A DNA stretch of 64,000 nt from Thalassospira lohafexi. Its GTDB lineage: Bacteria; Pseudomonadota; Alphaproteobacteria; Rhodospirillales; Thalassospiraceae. The notes below the pieces were generated by a model. The model was given only the letters and a program-made list of their open reading frames with translations. It had not been told where the DNA came from and searched no databases. The stretch covers positions 62,001-126,000 of the forward strand of contig NZ_NXGX01000008.1 of NCBI RefSeq assembly GCF_002844275.1, given 5' to 3'. Positions 57,134 through 64,000 of this stretch are shown one piece after another. The number at the start of each line of letters is the position of its first letter. Within the stretch, counting starts at the first letter, position 1. The position numbers and the translations under genes were made by a program.

Positions 57134-57745
57134 TTAAGCTTTGGTGTCTTCTTCGTTAGGAGCATCTGCAGAAGCTCCTTCAGGAACTTCTTCTTCGAAG
57201 AGTTCTTCAGCAGCTTCGAGAGCTTCTTCTTCTTCCGCTTCCATTTCCTCGATCGTGCCAAGAACAGCAGCACCTTTACGGAGCTGTTCAGCGGCATCTT
57301 CTTCGGAACGTGCAACGTTGGCGGTTACTTCGACAGCGACTTCCGGGTGCAGATTGATTTTGACCTGGTGCAGACCAAGGTTTTTGATCGGCTGATCAAG
57401 AACAACCTGGGTACGGGCAACAGTGAAACCTGCGTCGGTTACTGCGGTCGAGATATCACGTGCAGTTACCGAACCGTAAAGCTGGCCAACATCGGATGCC
57501 TGACGAACGAGGGTAACAGCAAGTTCACCCATGTTCTCGGCAACCGCTTCGGCTTCTTTGCGGCGGTCAAGGTTGTCAGCTTCGAGCTGTACTTTCTGTG
57601 CTTCAAACACGGAAAGGTTTGCTTTGGTTGCACGAAGGGCCATGCCCTGCGGCAGCAAGCGGTTGCGGGCGTGGCCCGGCTTGACAGTGACTACGTCACC
57701 CATCTGACCGAGTTTTTCTACCCGCTGGAGCAGAATAACTTCCAT
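57134..57745 (-). CDS. rplI: 50S ribosomal protein L9 with acidic C-terminal extension
   Basis: 203 aa. N-terminal L9 domain [17 protein letters not shown] and [16 protein letters not shown], then the long linker helix and the C-terminal domain to about residue 150. The remaining ~50 residues are very acidic ([20 protein letters not shown]), an extension common in alphaproteobacteria. The ATG at 57745 overlaps the stop of the DUF2232 gene (TGATG) and has GAGGAGG upstream; a GTG at 57748 is less likely. Confidence 0.95.
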   Translation of the reverse strand: MEVILLQRVEKLGQMGDVVTVKPGHARNRLLPQGMALRATKANLSVFEAQKVQLEADNLDRRKEAEAVAENMGELAVTLVRQASDVGQLYGSVTARDISTAVTDAGFTVARTQVVLDQPIKNLGLHQVKINLHPEVAVEVTANVARSEEDAAEQLRKGAAVLGTIEEMEAEEEEALEAAEELFEEEVPEGASADAPNEEDTKA

Positions 57746-58683
57746 CACCGATCCTCCTCATTGCTACGGGTCATCGGTTCTTTCCCCCGCAGCCTGATTA
57801 AATGCTCAACAATTCCAAGTCCGGTGATCGCAACAAACGACCAACTAGACAGAACCGCGACGATGTAGAACACCGTCAGAATCATACGTTTTTGCGGCCA
57901 TCGGGCTGCCTGCCCGTGTACCAGCGCCAATCCCTGAAACAGGAACGGCACTGCCAGTACCACCGCGACGTTTCGCGCCACATAGGCCAGAGAACCATCG
58001 GCAAAGCCGACCGTAAAACCAGCCACGGCAAACGCAAACAGCGACCATCCAGGCAGGGCAAAGGTTGCCATTTTTGGTGTCGGACGCAGGTTTTTGCCTG
58101 CACGTACCAAAATTGCCTGTGCGATTGTTGCATTGGCAAACAGCATAAGAAGCCAGCTCACCGCAGCAATCGCCGGGAAGTAAATCTTGAACATACCAAT
58201 CAGACCCTGAACATCAGACGTCATAGGGACGCCCATTTCCGAGTATATCTGGCTCAGGAATTGTGAAACGAATTCCTGAATGTCCAAACCTTCCGCCGTC
58301 AGTGTTCCGGTAATGATAATCATCACCGTCGCGACCATGACGGCCATGGCACTTACGACAACTCCGGAAGGAATAAAGGCAAGATTGCCGTTTTGATCCT
58401 TCCGAACGACCAGCGCCATGCGGGTCAACAACATCGCTGGTCCGGCAAACACGACCATAAAGACCGTGAAAGGCAGTAATCCCCCCAAAAGAACAAGGGC
58501 ACTACATGCGGCAAATGCCGCAACCAGCAGGCGTTTGGGCCCTTGCCACAATCCCGTAAGGAAAAGCGGCAGATGCCCGAAATATGAAAGTAATAGCGCA
58601 ACCGGATTACCCGAGAGAACCAGAAGAAACAGGACGGCACTGCCAAGTCCCGAGCCAATAGCTATAAGGGTGTCACGTTGCAT
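57745..58683 (-). CDS. DUF2232 family membrane protein
   Basis: 312 aa with about eight hydrophobic segments, placed between rpsR and rplI as in many alphaproteobacteria. It resembles the DUF2232 (YybS-like) group. GGGAG precedes the ATG and its TGA overlaps the rplI ATG, so it is co-translated with ribosomal proteins. The function is not known; it may link membrane and translation genes only by position. Confidence 0.85.
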   Translation of the reverse strand: MQRDTLIAIGSGLGSAVLFLLVLSGNPVALLLSYFGHLPLFLTGLWQGPKRLLVAAFAACSALVLLGGLLPFTVFMVVFAGPAMLLTRMALVVRKDQNGNLAFIPSGVVVSAMAVMVATVMIIITGTLTAEGLDIQEFVSQFLSQIYSEMGVPMTSDVQGLIGMFKIYFPAIAAVSWLLMLFANATIAQAILVRAGKNLRPTPKMATFALPGWSLFAFAVAGFTVGFADGSLAYVARNVAVVLAVPFLFQGLALVHGQAARWPQKRMILTVFYIVAVLSSWSFVAITGLGIVEHLIRLRGKEPMTRSNEEDR

Positions 58684-58730
58684 TATTTACTCCCGACCCG
58701 AGACCATAAACGGGTCTCTTGCCGACTGAC

Positions 58731-58964
58731 TTAAACCTGATCGGAATAAGGCAGCAGCGCCAGGAAGCGTGCACGTTTAATGGCTTTTGCCAGTTCGCGC
58801 TGCTTCTTGGCCGAAACCGCAGTGATACGGCTCGGAACGATTTTGCCGCGTTCGGAAACGAAACGCTGCAGCAGTTTGACATCTTTGTAGTCAATCTTCG
58901 GCGCATCCGCACCCGAGAACGGGCAGGTTTTGCGACGACGGAAAAACAGACGACGTCCAGCCAT
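58731..58964 (-). CDS. rpsR: 30S ribosomal protein S18
   Basis: 77 aa. Characteristic [29 protein letters not shown] and the [29 protein letters not shown] block. GAGGAG ribosome site. S18 pairs with S6 in the ribosome platform. Confidence 0.98.
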   Translation of the reverse strand: MAGRRLFFRRRKTCPFSGADAPKIDYKDVKLLQRFVSERGKIVPSRITAVSAKKQRELAKAIKRARFLALLPYSDQV

Positions 58965-58986
58965 AATATATTCTCCTCGCTATCTG

Positions 58987-59364
58987 TTAGCCGTGCTGAC
59001 GGGGACCGCCGCGACGATTACCGCCTCGACCGCCGCGCTCGTCGCGGTTACGCAGAATTGCTGACTGTTCTTCTTCGAACTCGTCAACTTTGACAGTCAT
59101 CTGACGCAGAACGTCTTCGTTCAGGCGCATCTGACGCTCATATTCCGCGATCGTTGCGTGGTCGGCTTCAATCTGGAAGAGAGTATAGTGGCCTTTGCGG
59201 TTCTTCTTGACACGGTATGTCAGGGAACGCAGACCCCAATATTCGGTTTTAGCAATCTTGCCGCCGAGACCTTCAACGGTCTGGACCAGCTTTTCGTTCA
59301 GGCTTTCGACCTGTGCGGTCGAGAAGTCCTGACGTGCGATGAACACGCTTTCGTACTTGCTCAT
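58987..59364 (-). CDS. rpsF: 30S ribosomal protein S6
   Basis: 125 aa. Begins MSKYESVFIARQDFS, with YWGLRSLTYRVKKNRKGHY and the C-terminal RNA-contact tail, here rich in Arg and Gly (RGGRGGNRRGGPRQ). The ATG at 59364 has AGGAG just upstream; the longer frame is not conserved. First gene of rpsF-rpsR-DUF2232-rplI. Confidence 0.97.
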   Translation of the reverse strand: MSKYESVFIARQDFSTAQVESLNEKLVQTVEGLGGKIAKTEYWGLRSLTYRVKKNRKGHYTLFQIEADHATIAEYERQMRLNEDVLRQMTVKVDEFEEEQSAILRNRDERGGRGGNRRGGPRQHG

Positions 59365-59403
59365 AATACTCCTAATCACTCCTTGTGGCTTATCTCTTCC
59401 CAA

Positions 59404-59444
59404 CATGACCTCATGTCATGCAGGCATAGCCGGGCAATCCCGGC
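59404..59444 (-). promoter_or_regulatory. Structured rpsF leader (candidate S6:S18-type control element)
   Basis: Two hairpins lie in the ~95-nt leader: CATGAC/GTCATG (59404-59409 with 59415-59420) and GCCGGG/CCCGGC (59429-59434 with 59439-59444). The rpsF operon of many bacteria is controlled by binding of the S6:S18 complex to such a leader. Whether the conserved protein-binding bases are present was not settled. Confidence 0.4.
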
Positions 59445-59464
59445 AAGGAGCCGTGAGACGGCGG

Positions 59465-59492
59465 AATATACACTTTTCGCCCATTAGTGCAA
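59465..59492 (-). promoter_or_regulatory. rpsF operon promoter
   Basis: On the minus strand: TTGCAC (59487-59492), 16-base spacer, TATATT (59465-59470). Transcript start expected near 59458, giving a leader of about 95 nt. Confidence 0.7.
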
Positions 59493-59810
59493 CGCCAAAT
59501 ACACCTTTTCCACAAGTAGGCGTCAGGATCGCAATTTGGACGCAACGCGTGCGTTTGCATATGTTTGTGCCTTCTATGCACGTCTTTGTAAGAGTTGCAC
59601 TTTCCTAAGGTCGGTTATGCGTGAAGTGGTTCACACTTGAAACAAAAAGTTCAAGAGAGTAGGCCTGTTAGCATTCGCTGGTCCGGTAATTCCCGCTTCC
59701 TGTTGGTTGTCCCCGTTGAAATCATGGGGGCCATTATACCAAAACGGGGCGGGTGTTTTGTGTGTTAATGCCGAACCAAAGCATTGTCTTTTATTACCCG
59801 TGGTTTTGTA
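59493..59810. other. Intergenic region between the rpsF promoter and the CLC channel gene
   Basis: No gene seen; stops in all frames. It must hold the channel gene's promoter, but no strong -35/-10 pair stood out. Confidence 0.5.
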
Positions 59811-61604
59811 ATGGTAGAACCCTCAATTGATGCTGCGTCCTCACGCAGGGCATCTATGCTAAGTCTTTGTATGCTGGCACTTGTGGTCGGCGTGGTCACA
59901 GGTTATGGCGCGGTTGTTTTCCGTGCGCTTGTCGCGCTTATTCATAACGTCGCCTTTTACGGCGTCTTTTCCATTAATTATGATGCAAACCTGCTGACAG
60001 CGCCCAGCACCTGGGGCCCTTTGGTCATTCTGGTGCCGGTCATCGGTGGTTTGTTCGTTGTTTTTCTTGTTAATACGTTCGCGCCAGAAGCCAAAGGCCA
60101 TGGGGTGCCCGAGGTGATGAACGCCATTTATTTCGAACAGGGCCGTATTCGCCCGATGGTGGCGTTGGTCAAGTCGGTTGCATCTTCGCTTTCCATTGGG
60201 ACCGGGGCTTCGGTCGGGCGTGAAGGCCCGATCATTCAGATCGGCTCGTCGCTGGGCTCAAGCATTGCGCAAATGTTCAACTTACAAACCGGGCAACGCA
60301 TCACATTGCTTGCCGCCGGGGCCGGGGCCGGAATTGCGGCAACATTTAATACGCCACTTGGTGCGGTGCTGTTTGCCATCGAACTGATGATGCCAGAAGT
60401 TTCAACGCGCACATTCCTGCCGGTCGTGATTGCCACCGGGGCGGCGACCTATATCGGGCGCATTTCGTTTGGTTTGGCACCCGCGTTCGAGGTGCCATTG
60501 GCCGCCGTGCCACAGGTCTCGGCCGTCGATCTTCAGGCGCTGATTGTTTATGTTGTTCTTGGTGTGTTGTGTGGGGTCGCGGCGTGGGCGTTGATCCGTT
60601 CCATGCTGGTAACCAGCACCTTGTTTAAAAAGATGCCGGGCAACGATTATACCCGTCATGCTGTTGGTATGCTGTCGATCGGCATTCTGATGTACGTTTT
60701 GTTGCTGACGGGCGGCAATTACTATGTCGACGGTGTGGGCTATGGGGTCATTCAGGAAATCCTGCGTGGAACGATGACGTCCTTGCCGTTGCTGGTGATC
60801 CTGTTCTTTGCCAAACTTTATGCGACATCTGTCAGCATTGGTTCTGGGGCATCTGGTGGTGTTTTCTCGCCGTCGTTGTTTGTCGGTGCGACCCTTGGGG
60901 CTGCTGTCGGTGTTGTCGGCAACATGATCTTCCCGGATGCGGGCATTACGCCGGTTGAATTTGCGCTTGTGGGTATGGGCGGTGTTGTTGCGGCGGGTAC
61001 TGGCGCGGCCATGACCGCGATCATCATGATTTTCGAGATGACCCGCGACTATAATATTATTGTGCCACTGGTTGTTGCGGTTGCGATTGCGCTTGGCTTC
61101 CGCCGAATGATCATCTCTGAGACGATCTATACATCCAAACTTGTGTTGCGCGGGCGTCATATTCCCAAAGAACGTCACAGCAATATGTTCATGGTCCACC
61201 CGGTGCGCGAAATCATGACATCCGATCAGATTTATATCGATGCATCTTTACGTGTTTCTGAGGCGATTGATAAGATTGGTCCATCGCCTGTGGCAAAACC
61301 GCTTGTTGTGATGGAAGGGGGCCGTATTGCAGGTGTTATTCCTGACGTCACGGCGCTGTACGCGGTTGCAGGCGATCAGGGACACAAGGCACTTAAGGAA
61401 GTGATCAAGGAAGACTTCGTTGTCGTGGTTGATGATATGAATATGTATGACGTGATAAAGCGCATGGAACGCCGTAAGGCACGCGCTGCTGTCGTCGTCA
61501 GGCCGTGCCGCGGGGTGCCACGTCAGGACGATATTCGCGGCGTGATTACGAAGTCGCATATCGCGGACAGCGTTGTTTCAAGCATGCAGCACTATATCGG
61601 CTAG
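59811..61604 (+). CDS. CLC-family chloride channel/antiporter with C-terminal CBS domains
   Basis: 597 aa. Inner-membrane chloride channel or Cl-/H+ exchanger. CLC selectivity motifs: KGHGVPE, GREGPIIQIGS with the gating Glu, and GSGASGGVFSPSLFVGA; about 18 helix segments. The last ~150 residues hold two CBS domains that may sense adenine nucleotides. The ATG at 59811 is used; a TTG at 59784 in frame is possible. Neither has a good ribosome site. Stands as a single gene. Confidence 0.92.
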   Translation: MVEPSIDAASSRRASMLSLCMLALVVGVVTGYGAVVFRALVALIHNVAFYGVFSINYDANLLTAPSTWGPLVILVPVIGGLFVVFLVNTFAPEAKGHGVPEVMNAIYFEQGRIRPMVALVKSVASSLSIGTGASVGREGPIIQIGSSLGSSIAQMFNLQTGQRITLLAAGAGAGIAATFNTPLGAVLFAIELMMPEVSTRTFLPVVIATGAATYIGRISFGLAPAFEVPLAAVPQVSAVDLQALIVYVVLGVLCGVAAWALIRSMLVTSTLFKKMPGNDYTRHAVGMLSIGILMYVLLLTGGNYYVDGVGYGVIQEILRGTMTSLPLLVILFFAKLYATSVSIGSGASGGVFSPSLFVGATLGAAVGVVGNMIFPDAGITPVEFALVGMGGVVAAGTGAAMTAIIMIFEMTRDYNIIVPLVVAVAIALGFRRMIISETIYTSKLVLRGRHIPKERHSNMFMVHPVREIMTSDQIYIDASLRVSEAIDKIGPSPVAKPLVVMEGGRIAGVIPDVTALYAVAGDQGHKALKEVIKEDFVVVVDDMNMYDVIKRMERRKARAAVVVRPCRGVPRQDDIRGVITKSHIADSVVSSMQHYIG

Positions 61605-61657
61605 TCAGTTCATAAAGTGCACGAATTTGTGCGCTGCATGATAGACAGTCCTTCGAG

Positions 61658-61694
61658 AAAGGCAGCGAGCATGTCATACATGTTCGCTGCCTTT
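61658..61694 (+). terminator. Terminator of the CLC gene
   Basis: Sixteen-position stem (61658-61673 with 61679-61694, one G-T pair), then TTTGA. Starts 54 bases after the stop. Confidence 0.85.
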
Positions 61695-61871
61695 TGACTT
61701 GAAATCATGAAATTTCCTGCCACCTTGGTGTCAAGGTGTGTATGTGACGAGCCAAAAAGCCGTATCTGTTCTTGACAGTCGGGGCGGGCACGGTATCAAG
61801 AGGGCCTCAATTTTGAGGGGCCGATATTCGGCGCAGCCTTCGCATAAGCTGACAAAGGTATATTAAGTATA

Positions 61872-62813
61872 ATGACACGCGCACTCGTTTTCCCCGGTCA
61901 GGGGTCGCAAGCGGTAGGTATGGGCAAGGAACTGGCGGATGCATTCCCGGTTGCCCGCGAAGTTTTTCAGGAAATTGATGACGCGCTTTCACAGAAACTA
62001 AGCGCGCTGATGTTTGAGGGGCCGGAGAATGAACTGACCCTGACGGAAAATGCACAGCCTGCGCTGATGGCCGTCAGTCTTGCTGTTACCCGCGTTCTGG
62101 AAAACGAAGGTGGCTTTACGCTGACCGACAAATGCGATCTGGTCGCGGGGCATTCGCTTGGTGAGTATTCAGCACTTGCAGCGGCGGGGACTTTTGCGGT
62201 TGCCGATACGGCACGTCTTTTGAAAATTCGTGGTCAAGCCATGCAGGCCGCAGTTCCAGTTGGTGTCGGTGCAATGGCAGCCCTTTTGGGGCTGGACTTT
62301 GCCGATGCGGTTGGCGTGGCTGAGGAAGCTGCACAGGGCGAAGTTTGCACCGCTGCAAATGACAATGCCAATGGACAAGTTGTGGTGTCTGGTCATAAGG
62401 CGGCTGTTGAACGCGCGATTGAAATTGCCAAGGAAAAAGGTGCCAAGCGCGCCGTTCTTTTGCCGGTGTCTGCTCCTTTCCATTGCTCGTTGATGCAGCC
62501 AGCTGCTGATCGTATGGCCGAGGCCCTTGCCGAAGTGGCGATGAATGCGCCCGGTAAACCGGTTGTTGCGAATGTCACGGCAGAAAAAACTGACAATCCG
62601 GAAACCATTCGTAAACTCCTTGTGGAGCAGGTTTGCGGGACAGTGCGCTGGCGCGAGTCTGTTCTTTATATGAAGGCACAGGGTATTACGGACCTTGTCG
62701 AGATTGGCGCGGGCAAGGTTTTGACGGGAATGGTACGTCGTATCGATCGCGACCTGACCGGCACTTCGGTAAATGGACCGGCTGATATCGAAGCATTCCT
62801 CGGCACTTTGTAA
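61872..62813 (+). CDS. fabD: Malonyl CoA-acyl carrier protein transacylase
   Basis: 313 aa, loads malonyl groups on ACP for fatty-acid synthesis. Starts RALVFPGQGSQAVGMG; the nucleophile S95 is in GHSLGEYSALAAAG and the catalytic His in PFHCSLM. Length is normal. AAAGGT lies upstream. First gene of fabD-fabG-acpP; fabH/plsX lie outside. Confidence 0.97.
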   Translation: MTRALVFPGQGSQAVGMGKELADAFPVAREVFQEIDDALSQKLSALMFEGPENELTLTENAQPALMAVSLAVTRVLENEGGFTLTDKCDLVAGHSLGEYSALAAAGTFAVADTARLLKIRGQAMQAAVPVGVGAMAALLGLDFADAVGVAEEAAQGEVCTAANDNANGQVVVSGHKAAVERAIEIAKEKGAKRAVLLPVSAPFHCSLMQPAADRMAEALAEVAMNAPGKPVVANVTAEKTDNPETIRKLLVEQVCGTVRWRESVLYMKAQGITDLVEIGAGKVLTGMVRRIDRDLTGTSVNGPADIEAFLGTL

Positions 62814-62856
62814 GAGTGTCGTGACCACGACGAACCCAAAAAGGGAAAGAAAGTTT

Positions 62857-63597
62857 ATGTTTGATCTTGCAGGGAAAACCGCACTTGTAACTGGTGCCAC
62901 GGGTGGCATTGGTGGCGAAATCGCCAAGGTTTTGGCGCAGGCCGGTGCGAAGGTTGCTCTGTCGGGGACCCGTGCGGAACGTCTCGAAGCGGTTGCCGCC
63001 GAGATCGGTGAAAACGCCGTTGTTGTTCCAGCGAACCTTGCCGATACAGAATCGGTTGACGGTTTGATCAAGGCGGCTGAAGAAGCCCTTGGTGGTCAGC
63101 TTGATATTCTGGTCAATAATGCCGGCATTACCCGCGATCAGCTTGCGATGCGTCTGAAAGACGAAGACTGGCAGGCGGTTCTTGATGTGAACCTGACATC
63201 TGCATTCAAGCTTGCACGGAATTCTTTGCGTGGCATGATGAAGCGCCGTCATGGTCGTGTCATCAACATTACGTCGATTGTTGGCGTCACGGGGAATCCG
63301 GGACAGGCAAACTACGCTGCGGCCAAGGCAGGCATGATTGGCTGGTCAAAATCGATGGCACAGGAAGTTGCTGCGCGCGGTATTACGATTAACTGTGTTG
63401 CACCGGGGTTCATCACCACGGCAATGACCGAAGAGCTCGGTGATGCGCAGAAAGAGAAACTTTTGGCAGGTATTCCTGCCGGTCGCATGGGCGACAGCAA
63501 AGAGATCGCAGCAGCGGTTCTGTTTCTTGCCAGTGACGAAGCTTCATATGTCACAGGACAGACCTTGCATGTGAATGGCGGAATGGCGATGATTTAA
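62857..63597 (+). CDS. fabG: 3-oxoacyl-[acyl-carrier-protein] reductase
   Basis: 246-aa SDR, the keto-reduction step of fatty-acid elongation. TGATGGIG at residues 12-19, NNAGITRD, and SIVGVTGNPGQANYAAAK with the catalytic Ser, Tyr and Lys. Starts 43 bases after fabD with AAGGGAAAG upstream. The end SYVTGQTLHVNGGMAMI is that of FabG. Confidence 0.97.
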   Translation: MFDLAGKTALVTGATGGIGGEIAKVLAQAGAKVALSGTRAERLEAVAAEIGENAVVVPANLADTESVDGLIKAAEEALGGQLDILVNNAGITRDQLAMRLKDEDWQAVLDVNLTSAFKLARNSLRGMMKRRHGRVINITSIVGVTGNPGQANYAAAKAGMIGWSKSMAQEVAARGITINCVAPGFITTAMTEELGDAQKEKLLAGIPAGRMGDSKEIAAAVLFLASDEASYVTGQTLHVNGGMAMI

Positions 63598-63766
63598 CCC
63601 GTTGCGGGTTGCTTGCTTTTCTGTTTAAAAGAGGCCGCTATAAAAAATCTTGAAACCGGCAATGGGTATTGTCGGTTTCCGGTCCCAGGAAGTTCCTTCA
63701 ATAGGGGGAGCAGACCGGGACCACGCAAACGATAACTGACAGAAAACCTATTGAAGGATTTGAGCT
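63598..63766 (+). promoter_or_regulatory. acpP leader with inverted repeat covering the ribosome site
   Basis: TATAAA at 63639-63644 may be the -10 of an acpP promoter. A stem AAACCGGCAAT (63653-63663) with ATTGTCGGTTT (63668-63678) follows. A perfect 12-bp inverted repeat, TCCTTCAATAGG (63694-63705) and CCTATTGAAGGA (63747-63758), covers the AAGGA ribosome site. GGTCCC (63681-63686) can pair with GGGACC (63717-63722) across it, so an alternative or pseudoknotted fold is possible. Regulation is inferred. Confidence 0.5.
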
Positions 63767-64000
63767 ATGAGTGATGTCGCAGATCGCGTGAAGAAGATCG
63801 TTGTCGAGCACCTCGGTGTTGAAGAAGACAAGGTCACTGAAAACGCCAGCTTCATCGACGATCTGGGCGCAGACAGCCTGGACACTGTCGAGCTGGTTAT
63901 GGCGTTTGAAGAAGAATTTGGTTGTGAAATCCCTGATGACGCAGCCGAGAAAATTCTGACCGTCAAAGACGCGATTGACTTCATCGAAAAAGCTAACAGC
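63767..64000 (+). CDS. acpP: Acyl carrier protein (3' end beyond the window)
   Basis: 78 codons are visible and no stop is reached. Acidic protein carrying acyl chains on phosphopantetheine at S37 in the ADSLD motif. Start [20 protein letters not shown], then [21 protein letters not shown] and [19 protein letters not shown], all typical. AAGGA precedes the ATG. Nearly full length: only the last residue or so should lie outside. Confidence 0.97.
   Translation, partial: MSDVADRVKKIVVEHLGVEEDKVTENASFIDDLGADSLDTVELVMAFEEEFGCEIPDDAAEKILTVKDAIDFIEKANS

Overview
The window looks like chromosome of an alphaproteobacterium, most likely a Thalassospira-type member of the Rhodospirillales. Reasons: a ChvE/GguAB-type sugar importer with a divergent GbpR-like LysR regulator, a DUF2794 protein, the order rpsF-rpsR-DUF2232-rplI-dnaB-alr, a perfect CIRCE operator before groESL, and an alphaproteobacterial RpoH-type promoter before an hsp20 gene. 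The genus is an inference from protein likeness recalled by eye, not from a database search. No tRNA, rRNA, CRISPR array, integrase, transposase or insertion sequence was recognised.

Layout. 1-4.5 kb: the tail of an iron(III)/phosphonate-type ABC importer operon that runs, with overlapping start and stop codons, into a beta-CASP-like metallo-hydrolase, a histidine phosphatase and a T4-Pnk-like HAD phosphatase. 4.7-6.3 kb: msrB, a secreted thermonuclease-like protein and a small P-loop kinase-like ATPase, all on the minus strand. 6.5-13.7 kb: gbpR and, divergently, chvE-gguA-gguB-L-arabonate dehydratase, which together import and begin to oxidise aldoses. 13.9-17.3 kb: a large periplasmic hexaheme cytochrome flanked on both sides by copies of the 3' end of the dehydratase gene. 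17.3-18.8 kb: an AT-rich patch with a methyltransferase and the foreign-looking 3' half of a gph-like gene. 19.4-27.2 kb: glmU, glmS and rfbBDA/rfbC, the UDP-GlcNAc and dTDP-rhamnose precursor genes for the cell envelope.

27.4-38.7 kb: a large lipoprotein, groESL, an old-yellow-enzyme reductase, hsp20, a cysteine desulfhydrase-like PLP enzyme, an orphan fliN, the membrane PQQ glucose dehydrogenase gene gcd, a Sel1-repeat protein and DUF2794. 39.7-45.9 kb: the YfgM-like/bamB/der operon, a membrane diguanylate cyclase and a monoheme cytochrome c. 46-54.2 kb: an aldo/keto reductase with a divergent LysR regulator, then a minus-strand run mlaE-mlaF, radA, cvpA, purF, SDR. 54.2-59.4 kb: alr, dnaB and the rpsF-rpsR-DUF2232-rplI operon. 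59.8-64 kb: a CLC channel with CBS domains, then fabD-fabG-acpP, with acpP open at the window edge.

Most of the window is core housekeeping. The parts that stand out are the importer/phosphatase operon at the left edge, the duplicated dehydratase 3' end around the hexaheme cytochrome, the AT-rich methyltransferase patch with a chimeric neighbour, and several structured leaders (acpP, hsp20, rpsF, the yfgM-bamB operon).
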